From: Flavobacteriaceae bacterium CRH
Lineage (GTDB): Bacteria; Bacteroidota; Bacteroidia; Flavobacteriales; Flavobacteriaceae
Length of the DNA stretch: 64,000 bases
Reading direction: 5' to 3'
NCBI GenBank assembly: GCA_001507425.1
Contig: LMAJ01000021.1
Coordinates: 1 to 64,000, forward strand
Shown here: piece by piece, positions 16,297 through 24,745 of the stretch
Numbering within the stretch: position 1 is the stretch's first letter
How the letters are laid out: every line of letters starts with the position of its first letter
The notes under the pieces: model-generated
Databases searched by the model: none
What the model was told of the DNA's origin: nothing
The model's input: the letters and a program-made list of their open reading frames with translations, nothing else
Position numbers and translations under genes: made by a program

Positions 16297-17025
16297 ATGC
16301 AACAAAAAATACCCAATATCTACGAGCAAATTATTCAAGCTAAAAGAAACGGACAAAAATTATTGGCCATTCTTTTAGATCCGGATAAAATTGTTTTAGA
16401 GAATTTAGAAGGATTGTTACTAAAAATAAACCAATCGCCTGCAACACATATATTTGTGGGAGGAAGTATTGTACAGACTACTATCTTAGAAGAATTAATG
16501 GCAAAACTGAAACAAAAAACAAATTTGCCCGTTGTTATATTTCCCGGAGATCCTTCGCAAATTTCACCTCAGGCCGATGCTATTTTATTCTTGTCATTAT
16601 TATCAGGCCGAAATCCGGATTATTTAATAGAATATCAGGTACGTGCAGCTCCAATTCTTAAAAAAACCAATCTTGAAGTTATTTCTACAGGATATATTTT
16701 GATAGAAAGCGGAAACGAGACAGCCGTAGCCCGTGTAAGCAAAACAAAACCGCTTAAAAGAGAAAATCCTGATTTGGTTTTAGCAACTGCTCAGGCCGGA
16801 GAAATGTTAGGAAATAAATTAATTTATTTAGAGGCAGGAAGCGGAGCGAAGAACGCAGTACCTGTGGAAATGATCGAGTTGATTTCGCAAAATATTGAAA
16901 TTCCTATAATTGTTGGAGGAGGAATTGTAGATTTGCATGGGATTCAAAAAGCATACAATGCCGGTGCTGATTTAGTCGTTATAGGAACAGCTTTTGAAAA
17001 CAACAGTCATTTTTTTGATTCTTAA
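16297..17025 (+). CDS. Geranylgeranylglyceryl phosphate synthase (PcrB/GGGPS family)
   Basis: Joins a polyprenyl diphosphate to sn-glycerol-1-phosphate, the first ether bond of archaeal-type lipids; bacterial group II homologues are known in Bacteroidota. The 242-aa TIM barrel shows the family's phosphate and substrate motifs: LDPDK, VGGSIVQ, LLSGRNPDYLI, STGYILIESG, YLEAGSGA and VGGGI. It begins the plus-strand run continuing into pnuC with a 26-bp gap. The physiological product in flavobacteria is uncertain. Confidence 0.9.
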   Translation: MQQKIPNIYEQIIQAKRNGQKLLAILLDPDKIVLENLEGLLLKINQSPATHIFVGGSIVQTTILEELMAKLKQKTNLPVVIFPGDPSQISPQADAILFLSLLSGRNPDYLIEYQVRAAPILKKTNLEVISTGYILIESGNETAVARVSKTKPLKRENPDLVLATAQAGEMLGNKLIYLEAGSGAKNAVPVEMIELISQNIEIPIIVGGGIVDLHGIQKAYNAGADLVVIGTAFENNSHFFDS

Positions 17026-17051
17026 AATAATAACCAAAAACAACCGCCCAA

Positions 17052-17672
17052 ATGATTGATTTTTTTTTAGAAAGTTATAAAAATGCTCCATTATGGCACA
17101 TTGTTTTAGAGTTTTTAGTTTTTGTATTCGGGATTTTAAGTGTTTGGTTTGCTAAAAAAGAAAATATCTGGGTATATCCAACGGGTTTAATTGCAACCGT
17201 AATTTCGGTATACCTATTATATATTGCGGGCTATATTGGTGATATGATTATCAACGGATATTTTTCTGTAATGAGTATTTACGGCTGGTATGTTTGGGCA
17301 AAAGGAGGAACAGTAGAAGATAATTTACCGATTACAAGAACGAATGATAATGAAAAAATAATCGGAATCTTACTTTTTTTTGTCACCATTTTTGTAGTTT
17401 TCGGCATTTATAAATATTTTGATTATGAAATCAAAGAAGACAATTATGTCGATATGATTTCATCAGGAATATTTTTTGCCGGAATGTGGTACATGGCCAG
17501 AAAAAAAATCGAAAACTGGACACTTTGGATTATTGGTGATATTATTGTAGTGCCTCTTTACGCATATCGTGGCTTAGGGATGCTGTCACTTCAGTATTTA
17601 ATTTTTACAATTTTGGCTATTTCAGCTTATTTAGAATGGAGAAAAATCTTAGACAGCAAAAAACAACAATAA
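17052..17672 (+). CDS. pnuC: Nicotinamide riboside transporter PnuC
   Basis: A 206-aa polytopic membrane protein with about seven membrane segments and the PnuC signature region (WVYPTGLIATVISVYLLY, NGYFSVMSIYGWYVW). PnuC takes up nicotinamide riboside by facilitated diffusion and needs intracellular phosphorylation to trap it. The next gene overlaps by 37 bp and starts with a NadR-like riboside kinase, exactly the partner expected. Confidence 0.93.
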   Translation: MIDFFLESYKNAPLWHIVLEFLVFVFGILSVWFAKKENIWVYPTGLIATVISVYLLYIAGYIGDMIINGYFSVMSIYGWYVWAKGGTVEDNLPITRTNDNEKIIGILLFFVTIFVVFGIYKYFDYEIKEDNYVDMISSGIFFAGMWYMARKKIENWTLWIIGDIIVVPLYAYRGLGMLSLQYLIFTILAISAYLEWRKILDSKKQQ

Positions 17673-19750
17673 TAAAAATTGCTTTATTTGGACCTGAAAG
17701 CACAGGAAAAACCACTTTAGCAAAACAACTTGCTGCTTACTTTGAAACCGAATGGGTTCCTGAGTTTGCACGCGATTATTTACAAAAAAAGTGGGAAGAA
17801 AATCAGCATATTTGCGATGCTGATGATATGTTGCCTATAGCTTACGGACAAGTTGCTCTGGAAAATCAAAAACTTGCATCATCAAAAAAATATTTGTTTT
17901 GTGATACTAACTTAATGGTAACCAAGGTTTTTTCTGAGATGTATTACGGTTTTTGTGATCCGCTTTTAAATGAAGCAGCGCTTGAACATGATTATGATTT
18001 ATTTTTCCTTACTGATATTGATGTTCCGTGGGAGAAAGATGATATTAGGGATTCTCCAAAAGGAAGAGAAACAGTATTTTCTGTTTTTAAACAAACATTG
18101 ATAGATACTAAAAAGCCATTTATTACGCTTTCCGGAGATAAGGAATTCCGACTGGCAAAAGCTACCGCTATTGTAGAGAATTTAACTGTTGCTAAAGAAA
18201 AAGGGTTTTCATCCCGTGATTTTGTTGAGATTTATAATCATGGAATTTCTTTTGATACTATATTAAAACAACTTGAAATTTTTAAGGACGGAATCGTAAA
18301 AAGTAACTTAATAAGTCCCGCAACAATCAATAACGGAATTTTAAGTTTGACACAAGAAGATTTTAAGGAAAAAGCTAATTTTTTTGATCTTCAAAAATCG
18401 AATCTTAAATTAAAGAAATTTGTTCCGGCTTCTGGAGCAGCAAGTAGAATGTTTAAGTTTTTAAGTACATTTTTGAACGATTTCGATATTCAAAAAGAAA
18501 CTATTAACGCTTACATAAACAGAAAAAAAGACAGCAATTTGTCTATTTTTATAGTAGCGATGGATAAATTTCCGTTCTTTAAAGCTGTAGATAAAAAACT
18601 CAGAGAAATTTATCCTGATTTTGAGACCTTAGAAAGAGATAATAAAAATTATTATTTTATAAAATTATTGTTATCTCCGGATTACTTTGACTTTGCAAAT
18701 AAGCCAAAAGCGGTTTTGCCATTTCATCAATATAAAAACCATATTGCAAATCCTATCGAAGAACATTTAAACGAATGTATTCATTACGCAACCGCAGATC
18801 AGGTTTCGAATTTGCATTTTACAGTTTCAGAAATACATCAAAATCAATTTGAGAAAGAAATAGAATCGGTTAAACACAAAGTAGAAAAATCATCAGGAGT
18901 TACAATTAAAATTGGGTACTCTTATCAAAATAAAAGCACAGATTCTATAACAGTCGATGCTAAAAATAAAATGGTCAGAGATAAAAATGATTCTTTGATT
19001 TTTAGGCCCGGAGGACATGGCGCTCTGATTGAAAATTTAAACAGACTTAATGCTGATATTATTTTTGTGAAAAACATCGATAATGTAATTCAAAATCATA
19101 TTGATCAGATTGCTTTATACAAAAAAGCTTTGGCTGGAATATTAATAGAAGTGCAACGGGAAGTTTTTGGTTATTTGAAGGCTATTGAAAAGCAGGAAAT
19201 TACACAAACTGATATTGAAGAAATTATTCCCTTTTTATTGCAAAAACTGAATATCGAATTGACGAATGATTTTAATAAATTTACTTTTGAGAATAAAATC
19301 ATTAAGATTAAAGAGTTGTTAAACAGGCCAATACGTGTTTGTGGAATGGTTAAAAATGAAGGAGAACCCGGCGGAGGGCCATTTTGGGTTATAAATGATA
19401 AAGGATCTGTCTCGTTGCAAATCGTGGAGACATCGCAAGTAGATTTATTAAACGCAAAACAAGTTGGAATATTAGCAGAAGCAACACATTTTAATCCGGT
19501 TGATCTCGTTTGCGGAATCAAAAACTATAAAAACGAAAAGTTTGATCTAACACAATTTACAGATCCTAAAACAGGATTTATTGTAGAAAAAAGTGTTGAA
19601 GGAAAAACGGTAAAAAGCTACGAATTGCCAGGTTTATGGAATGGCGCCATGGCAAATTGGTTGACTATTTTTGTTGCAGTTCCGTTAATAACTTTTAATC
19701 CCGTAAAAACCGTAAACGATTTATTAAAACCAGCACATCAGCCACAATAA
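17636..19750 (+). CDS. NadR-like nicotinamide riboside kinase fused to DUF4301
   Basis: Residues 1 to about 180 are an AAA/P-loop kinase like the C-terminal ribosylnicotinamide kinase of NadR (Walker A GPESTGKTT at 19-27, VPEFARDYL, FCDTN). From about residue 195 (SSRDFVEIYNHGISFD) to 704 is a DUF4301 domain, which normally stands alone at about 510 aa. DUF4301 contains PASGAASRMFKFL and RPGGHGALIENLN, reminiscent of nucleotidyl- or uridylyltransferase active sites (inference). The reading frame is open throughout, so either a true fusion or a lost stop/frameshift joins two genes. The start overlaps pnuC by 37 bp; no later Met precedes the P-loop. Confidence 0.85.
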   Translation: MEKNLRQQKTTIIKIALFGPESTGKTTLAKQLAAYFETEWVPEFARDYLQKKWEENQHICDADDMLPIAYGQVALENQKLASSKKYLFCDTNLMVTKVFSEMYYGFCDPLLNEAALEHDYDLFFLTDIDVPWEKDDIRDSPKGRETVFSVFKQTLIDTKKPFITLSGDKEFRLAKATAIVENLTVAKEKGFSSRDFVEIYNHGISFDTILKQLEIFKDGIVKSNLISPATINNGILSLTQEDFKEKANFFDLQKSNLKLKKFVPASGAASRMFKFLSTFLNDFDIQKETINAYINRKKDSNLSIFIVAMDKFPFFKAVDKKLREIYPDFETLERDNKNYYFIKLLLSPDYFDFANKPKAVLPFHQYKNHIANPIEEHLNECIHYATADQVSNLHFTVSEIHQNQFEKEIESVKHKVEKSSGVTIKIGYSYQNKSTDSITVDAKNKMVRDKNDSLIFRPGGHGALIENLNRLNADIIFVKNIDNVIQNHIDQIALYKKALAGILIEVQREVFGYLKAIEKQEITQTDIEEIIPFLLQKLNIELTNDFNKFTFENKIIKIKELLNRPIRVCGMVKNEGEPGGGPFWVINDKGSVSLQIVETSQVDLLNAKQVGILAEATHFNPVDLVCGIKNYKNEKFDLTQFTDPKTGFIVEKSVEGKTVKSYELPGLWNGAMANWLTIFVAVPLITFNPVKTVNDLLKPAHQPQ

Positions 19751-20154
19751 TGGATATTGACAAAATTATATCAGAACTTGGTTTTAAAGCCGTTAGAAGC
19801 AGTGGTGCCGGCGGACAAAACGTAAACAAAGTTTCATCAAAAGTGGTCTTAACTTTTGATTTGAATGCTTCTCAGGCTTTATCTGAAGAAGAGAAATTAC
19901 TATTGCAAACTAATATAGCGCCAAGATTAACAACTGAAAACATCTTAATTTTAAATTGCGACGAAGACAGAAGCCAGCTTAAAAACAAAGAGATTGTTGT
20001 AAAACGCTTTCTGGAAATCATCAAAAAAGGATTGTTTGTTCCTAAAGTTCGTAAAGCAACGAAGATTCCAAAATCTGTAATTAAGAAAAGAATTAAAGAC
20101 AAGAAGAATATTTCTGAGAGAAAGCAATCACGAAGAAAACCTGATTTAGATTAG
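19750..20154 (+). CDS. arfB: Peptidyl-tRNA hydrolase ArfB (ribosome rescue)
   Basis: A 134-aa codon-independent rescue factor that releases peptides from stalled ribosomes. The catalytic GGQ motif is at residues 21-23 (SSGAGGQNVNKVSS). The basic C-terminal tail (KKRIKDKKNISERKQSRRK) fits into the empty mRNA channel. Start and preceding stop share one base (TAATG), so it is coupled to the fusion gene. Length matches ArfB rather than full release factors. Confidence 0.94.
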   Translation: MDIDKIISELGFKAVRSSGAGGQNVNKVSSKVVLTFDLNASQALSEEEKLLLQTNIAPRLTTENILILNCDEDRSQLKNKEIVVKRFLEIIKKGLFVPKVRKATKIPKSVIKKRIKDKKNISERKQSRRKPDLD

Positions 20155-20168
20155 TATTATTCTTCATT

Positions 20169-20657
20169 ATGAGTATACAACGCATAACAAATATTGGTTT
20201 AATAGTAATACTCTTATTTGCAGGGTGGAAATTTTATTGTTGGAAACATCCAAATTTTCCAACCCGATTTTCGGAAAATACCATCAATTTTCAGGAAAAA
20301 GAAACTGAATTAAACGAACTCGTATTACTTGTTCTTAGAGAAATAAACGGGAAAGAAATATCAAATGAAATTTTAAATCTCAATAAAATGTCACCTCTTT
20401 TAAAAGAAAAGATGGAACATTTAGGATTTTACAGAATTACATTTAGCGATATTTCAAATCCTTGTGCGTCAAAACGTATTATCTCATTTGAAGTTTTTGA
20501 AGATTGGAATATTGATACTCTGAATAAAGTTGAGGTTGTTTATTCGCCTTGTGATATAGAAACCAAAAAAGGATATCATTGGTTTGATGGACGACATATT
20601 GATGTTTGGGGGCAAGGAAACAATTGGAAAATAATTTCAGATACAGACTCCATCTAA
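20169..20657 (+). CDS. Hypothetical membrane-anchored protein
   Basis: A 162-aa protein with one N-terminal membrane segment (IGLIVILLFAGWKFY) and a soluble domain rich in charged residues that contains two cysteines. It begins 14 bp after arfB and may be the last gene of that operon. No recognised family. Confidence 0.7.
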   Translation: MSIQRITNIGLIVILLFAGWKFYCWKHPNFPTRFSENTINFQEKETELNELVLLVLREINGKEISNEILNLNKMSPLLKEKMEHLGFYRITFSDISNPCASKRIISFEVFEDWNIDTLNKVEVVYSPCDIETKKGYHWFDGRHIDVWGQGNNWKIISDTDSI

Positions 20658-20672
20658 AAAGCTCACTTCATG

Positions 20673-20764
20673 AAGTTTCAATTGGAATTTGGAATTTAAT
20701 TTTTGGAATTTGTTTTTAAAGTAGTTTTGGAATTTGGAATTTCTAAATTGGAATTTAATTTTTA
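20673..20764. repeat. Dispersed TTGGAATTT repeat tract (family D)
   Basis: Several copies of TTGGAATTTGGAATTT-like units lie in the 302-bp gap 20658-20959. Similar tracts occur around 27337-27552, 29699-29768, 36126-36172 and 43370-43410, always between genes. Confidence 0.7.
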
Positions 20765-20769
20765 AACAC

Positions 20770-20777
20770 TACATTTG
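20770..20777 (+). promoter_or_regulatory. Promoter -7 box for the TPP-riboswitch transcript
   Basis: TACATTTG fits TAnnTTTG and lies just before the riboswitch aptamer. Confidence 0.6.
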
Positions 20778-20782
20778 TTCCG

Positions 20783-20866
20783 TCTCAAAGGGGTGCTCCA
20801 AATAACGAGCTGAGATCATACCCAACGAACCTGAGCGAGTAATGTCGCTAAGGGAAATAAACGACA
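20783..20866 (+). ncRNA. TPP (THI-box) riboswitch
   Basis: The conserved THI-box segments appear in order: AGGGGTGCTCC, GCTGAGATCATACCC, GAACCTGA, GTAATG and AAGGGAA. Downstream, ACGACAAA (20861-20868) can pair with TTTGTCGT (20889-20896), which would compete with helix P1 and could be the expression platform. No strong T-run follows, so control may be on translation. It leads into the TonB receptor gene. Confidence 0.93.
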
Positions 20867-20959
20867 AATTTTAGCGTGCACACTATATTTTGTCGTGAAA
20901 CACATTTATTAATTTAATAAAAAGAATAATTCCCCCTTTTATTCGTAATTCTTTTACGG

Positions 20960-23107
20960 ATGAAAACTATTTTTAAAGGTACTAAGTTACAAAGGTTCAA
21001 AGGTTCAGTGAACTGCAAATCTATTTTCTTTATTCTATTCTCTTTATTCTATTCTCTATTCTCTTTTTCTCAGGAGCAGGATTCTACCAAAGTCAATAAA
21101 CTTGATGACGTGTTAGTTTCAGCCGTTCGTGTTACTACAAAAACGCCTGTTAGTTTTAGTAATTTAGATAAAAAAGACATTAAATTTAGAAATCTCGGTC
21201 AGGATATTCCAATTCTTATGAATTATTTGCCATCGGTTGTAACAACTTCTGATGCAGGAAACGGAATGGGTTATACCGGAATCAGAGTGCGAGGTAGCGA
21301 TGCAACAAGAGTCAATGTTACCATCAACGGAATTCCATACAATGATGCCGAAAGCCAGGGAACATTTTGGGTAAATATGCCTGATTTTGCTTCTTCGGTA
21401 GAAAGCCTGCAATTGCAGCGAGGCGTTGGAACTTCAACAAATGGTTCCGGTGCTTTTGGCGCAAGTTTAAACATGCTGACAGATAATTATGCATCTAAAG
21501 CAAATGGAGAAATTTCAAGTTCTTACGGAACTTTTAATTCTAGAAAAAACACGGTAAAATTTAGTACAGGTTTGTTAAACGATCATTTTGAATTAGCGGG
21601 ACGTTTGTCTACAATAAAATCTGACGGATTTATTGACAGAGGAAGTTCTGACTTAAAATCATATTTTTTACAAGGAACGTATGTGGGTAAAACCACTTTA
21701 ATTAAAGCTTTGGCTTTTGGCGGAACTGAAAAAACATACCAATCCTGGAACGGAATTGATGCTGAAACGCTAAACGATAACAGAAGGTTTAATTCTGCTG
21801 GAATGTATACAGATGAAGCCGGAAATACCCGTTTTTATGATAATGAAACCGATAATTACCAACAAGATCATTATCAATTGCATTGGAACGAATCATTTTC
21901 GGATAAATGGAGTACAAACCTGGCTTTACATTACACTAAAGGAAAAGGCTACTACGAAAATTATAAAGAAGATGCTGATATGGCAGATTATAATTTGTTA
22001 GCAGTTGGAGCCATAACTACAACAGATTTAGTACGCCAGAAATGGTTAGACAATGATTTTTACGGAACAACTTTTTCTGTAAAATATGCAGCAGAAAAAC
22101 TGAATGTTATTTTTGGCGGAGGCTGGAACAAATACGAAGGCGATCATTATGGAAAAGTAATCTGGGCACGATATGCATCTCAATCAGAATTGGGAGATCA
22201 TTATTACGATGATTTTTCAACAAAAACAGACGGGAATGTTTTCGCAAAAGCCAATTATCAATTCACAGAAAAATTAAGCTTCTACGGAGATTTACAATAT
22301 CGAAATGTAAAATACAAAGCCAATAGTTATGAAACTGGTTTAGTTGATGACAACTTCAATTTCTTCAATCCCAAAGCGGGTTTAAATTTTGAAATCAATC
22401 AAAAAAACACTCTGTATTTCTCTTATGCCAGAGCCAATCGCGAACCTAACAGAACCGATTATGAAGGCGGAAATGTAACTCCGGAAAAACTGAATGATTT
22501 TGAATTAGGCTGGAGATTCAATTCAGAGAAATTTCAATTGACTTCGAATGTATATTACATGGCATACAAAGATCAATTGATTCTAACAGGAACATTAGAT
22601 GATGTTGGATCACCAATTCGTTCAAACAGTGAAAAAAGTTACCGTTTAGGATTTGAGGTTGATGCCACTATTAAATTGTCAGATAAATTTATATTGCGAC
22701 CAAACTTTACTCTAAGCAGTAACAAAAATGTTGACTTGGCTGTTGAAGGCCAAAATTACGGCACAACAGATATTGCTTATTCTCCGTCAGTTATTGCGGG
22801 AAATATTATTGTTTATAGTCCAATTGAAAATCTTCATATTTCATTATTGCAAAAATATGTTGGCGAACAATACATGAATAATATAGAATTGCCAGCGGCT
22901 AAATTGGCTGATTATTTTGTAAACGATTTTAATATTTCATACGAAATAAAACCAAGATCTGTTTTTAAATCAATTATGATTACTGGTTTAATAAATAATA
23001 TTTTGGATAAAAAATACGCTTCAAACGGATATATGTATGATGTTTACCCATACTATTATCCTCAGGCGGGAATTAATTTATTAGCCGGATTAACTTTGAA
23101 ATTTTAA
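20960..23107 (+). CDS. TonB-dependent outer-membrane receptor, probably for thiamine
   Basis: A 715-aa TonB-dependent receptor: signal peptide with unusually long N-region (about residues 1-38), plug domain (LDDVLVSAVRVTTKTPVSFSN, GIRVRGSDATRVNVTINGIPYN) and a 22-strand barrel ending in TLKF. The TPP riboswitch directly upstream implies import of thiamine, its phosphates or a precursor. The first 17 residues are encoded partly by a dispersed AAGGTTCA repeat, and the hydrophobic core by a tandem 14-bp repeat at 21029-21056. No CarboxypepD_reg domain is obvious. Confidence 0.9.
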   Translation: MKTIFKGTKLQRFKGSVNCKSIFFILFSLFYSLFSFSQEQDSTKVNKLDDVLVSAVRVTTKTPVSFSNLDKKDIKFRNLGQDIPILMNYLPSVVTTSDAGNGMGYTGIRVRGSDATRVNVTINGIPYNDAESQGTFWVNMPDFASSVESLQLQRGVGTSTNGSGAFGASLNMLTDNYASKANGEISSSYGTFNSRKNTVKFSTGLLNDHFELAGRLSTIKSDGFIDRGSSDLKSYFLQGTYVGKTTLIKALAFGGTEKTYQSWNGIDAETLNDNRRFNSAGMYTDEAGNTRFYDNETDNYQQDHYQLHWNESFSDKWSTNLALHYTKGKGYYENYKEDADMADYNLLAVGAITTTDLVRQKWLDNDFYGTTFSVKYAAEKLNVIFGGGWNKYEGDHYGKVIWARYASQSELGDHYYDDFSTKTDGNVFAKANYQFTEKLSFYGDLQYRNVKYKANSYETGLVDDNFNFFNPKAGLNFEINQKNTLYFSYARANREPNRTDYEGGNVTPEKLNDFELGWRFNSEKFQLTSNVYYMAYKDQLILTGTLDDVGSPIRSNSEKSYRLGFEVDATIKLSDKFILRPNFTLSSNKNVDLAVEGQNYGTTDIAYSPSVIAGNIIVYSPIENLHISLLQKYVGEQYMNNIELPAAKLADYFVNDFNISYEIKPRSVFKSIMITGLINNILDKKYASNGYMYDVYPYYYPQAGINLLAGLTLKF
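21029..21056 (+). repeat. Tandem 14-bp repeat within the signal-peptide coding region
   Basis: TTTATTCTATTCTC occurs twice perfectly and a third partial TATTCTC follows. Since 14 is not a multiple of three, loss or gain of one copy would shift the frame of the TonB receptor. Confidence 0.8.
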
Positions 23108-23121
23108 TCAAATTAGATAAT

Positions 23122-23158
23122 AAAAAAGCCTGAAAGTTTAAATTTTCAGGCTTTTTTA
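23122..23158. terminator. Bidirectional intrinsic terminator
   Basis: AAAAAAGCCTGAAA and TTTCAGGCTTTTTT form a stem flanked by A and T runs, between the convergent receptor and Rieske-like genes. Confidence 0.9.
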
Positions 23159-23160
23159 TT

Positions 23161-23577
23161 TTAGTTATAAACATGAACAACACCTCCGGAATATTCAACG
23201 CGGTATTGTTTCATTGGATATTCCTGACCTCCCTGTCCGGTAAATAAATTGTAAGAAACCTTATCGCAGGAACAAACAGCATTAATACCATCAATTGTCA
23301 TTGCAGTGCAAGATGTTAAAGCCTGATTTGGGCAAGCAGCATCAAAAGCAGTATAACTTCCTTCGCCAGTTCTCATTACGATTAAGCCTTTTGCTCCGTA
23401 TTCAGGAACGTAAACAGGATTGCTAACATATAGTAGTTTATTATAAGCAGGCAAACTAGTGTTAAGATAAGCATTAACAGAATAATTAGGGATATATGGA
23501 TTGTTGTTACTTCTATTATTATCGCTACAAGATAAAAGCACAGAAGTTAATACGATGAAGAGCCAGAATTTTTTCAT
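23161..23577 (-). CDS. Rieske-like lipoprotein with altered cluster ligands
   Basis: A 138-aa lipoprotein (lipobox LLSC at Cys17) whose C-terminal half has the Rieske pattern: ACPN near residue 81, C90, then CSCDKVSYNLFTGQ at 102. In classical Rieske proteins each motif has Cys and His (CxH...CxxH); here the His positions are N84 and D105, while C82 and C102 plus two more Cys (C90, C104) remain. A normal two-His Rieske cluster is therefore not possible. The two extra Cys could form a disulfide or offer other ligands. Monocistronic, divergent from greA. Confidence 0.72.
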   Translation of the reverse strand: MKKFWLFIVLTSVLLSCSDNNRSNNNPYIPNYSVNAYLNTSLPAYNKLLYVSNPVYVPEYGAKGLIVMRTGEGSYTAFDAACPNQALTSCTAMTIDGINAVCSCDKVSYNLFTGQGGQEYPMKQYRVEYSGGVVHVYN

Positions 23578-23669
23578 TATTTAAGAAGGTATTAGTAAGA
23601 CAAAATTAAATTATTTAGTTTTGAATTCTATATGATTAACATATAATTATGTACTATTAAAAATAATAG

Positions 23670-23677
23670 TATATTTG
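23670..23677 (+). promoter_or_regulatory. greA promoter -7 box
   Basis: TATATTTG matches TAnnTTTG, 63 bp before the greA ATG. Confidence 0.65.
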
Positions 23678-23683
23678 TAATAC

Positions 23684-23709
23684 AAAATCCCGTTCCGATG
23701 GGATTTTTT
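23684..23709 (+). promoter_or_regulatory. Terminator-like hairpin in the greA leader
   Basis: AAAATCCC (23684-23691) pairs with GGGATTTT (23700-23707), followed by T-rich sequence. It begins about 7 nt after the -7 box, so it is inside the greA leader and may act as an attenuator. Confidence 0.6.
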
Positions 23710-23732
23710 GTATTTATATAAACGATGAAGTT

Positions 23733-24209
23733 ATGAGTAAAGTATCTTATTACACAGCAGAAGGATTAAAAAAATTAAAAGATGAGTTGGAGCACTTAAA
23801 GAGTGTAATGCGTCCAAAGGCATCTCAAGATATAGCAGAAGCAAGAGACAAAGGAGATTTATCTGAAAATGCAGAATATGATGCGGCAAAAGAAGCACAA
23901 GGTTTATTAGAAATGAGAATTTCTAAAATGGAAGAAGTGTATTCTAACGCGAGATTAATAGACGAATCGCAATTAGACGTTTCAAAAGCATTGGTGCTTT
24001 CTAATGTAAAAATTAAAAACCAAAGCAACGGAATGGAAATGAAATATACGCTTGTTGCTGAAAGTGAAGCCGATTTAAAAACAGGAAAAATCTCTGTAAC
24101 GTCTCCAATTGGAAAAGGTTTACTAGGAAAATCTGTTGGCGAAGTAGCAGAAATTACAGTTCCAAACGGAGTTTTGAAATTCGAAATCCTTGAAATTTCA
24201 AGAGACTAA
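23733..24209 (+). CDS. greA: Transcription elongation factor GreA
   Basis: Rescues backtracked RNA polymerase by stimulating transcript cleavage. The 158-aa protein has the N-terminal coiled coil with the catalytic acidic tip (DLSENAEYDAAKE) and the C-terminal FKBP-like domain (SPIGKGLLGKSVGEVAEITVPNG). A promoter box and a terminator-like hairpin lie just upstream. Confidence 0.97.
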   Translation: MSKVSYYTAEGLKKLKDELEHLKSVMRPKASQDIAEARDKGDLSENAEYDAAKEAQGLLEMRISKMEEVYSNARLIDESQLDVSKALVLSNVKIKNQSNGMEMKYTLVAESEADLKTGKISVTSPIGKGLLGKSVGEVAEITVPNGVLKFEILEISRD

Positions 24210-24276
24210 ATTTTTTAAAGTTTAACTGTTTAATCGTTAAATCGGTTAAACGATTAACCCAATAAACGCATAAACA

Positions 24277-24663
24277 ATGTCAATATTTACCAAAATAGTC
24301 AACGGAGAAATTCCATCTTATAAAATTGCTGAAGATGAAAATTATTTAGCTTTTTTAGATGTAAATCCAAATGCAAAAGGACACACGCTTTGTATTCCAA
24401 AACAAGAAATCAATAAGATTTTTGATATGGATGATGAGCTGTATTTAGGATTAATGAAGTTTTCTAAAAAAATTGCAATTGCTTTAGAAAAAACCGTTCC
24501 CTGCAAAAGAGTCGGAATGGCAGTTGTTGGTTTAGAAGTTCCTCATGCACACGTACATTTGATTCCGTTAAACGAAATGGATGAAATGCGTTTTCATAAT
24601 AAAGTTTCCCTTTCTAAAGAAGAATTTGAAGCTTTGGCTAAAAGTATTGCAGCAAATTTATAG
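24277..24663 (+). CDS. HIT-family nucleotide hydrolase (HINT-like)
   Basis: A 128-aa histidine-triad protein; the motif HAHVHL has His at 90, 92 and 94. Such enzymes hydrolyse adenosine phosphoramidates and related nucleotides. CIFxKIVNGEIPSYKI-like start is typical. It lies 67 bp after greA, probably in the same transcript. Confidence 0.93.
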   Translation: MSIFTKIVNGEIPSYKIAEDENYLAFLDVNPNAKGHTLCIPKQEINKIFDMDDELYLGLMKFSKKIAIALEKTVPCKRVGMAVVGLEVPHAHVHLIPLNEMDEMRFHNKVSLSKEEFEALAKSIAANL

Positions 24664-24708
24664 ATTATAATCTCAGACTGAGCGAAGTCGAAGTTCAGAG
24701 AAAAATAT

Positions 24709-24745
24709 AAAGTGTAGTAAAGTAATTTTTGCTACACTTTTTTAT
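24709..24745. terminator. Bidirectional intrinsic terminator
   Basis: AAAGTGTAG and CTACACTTT form a stem followed by a T-run, between the convergent HIT and histidine-kinase genes. Confidence 0.85.
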
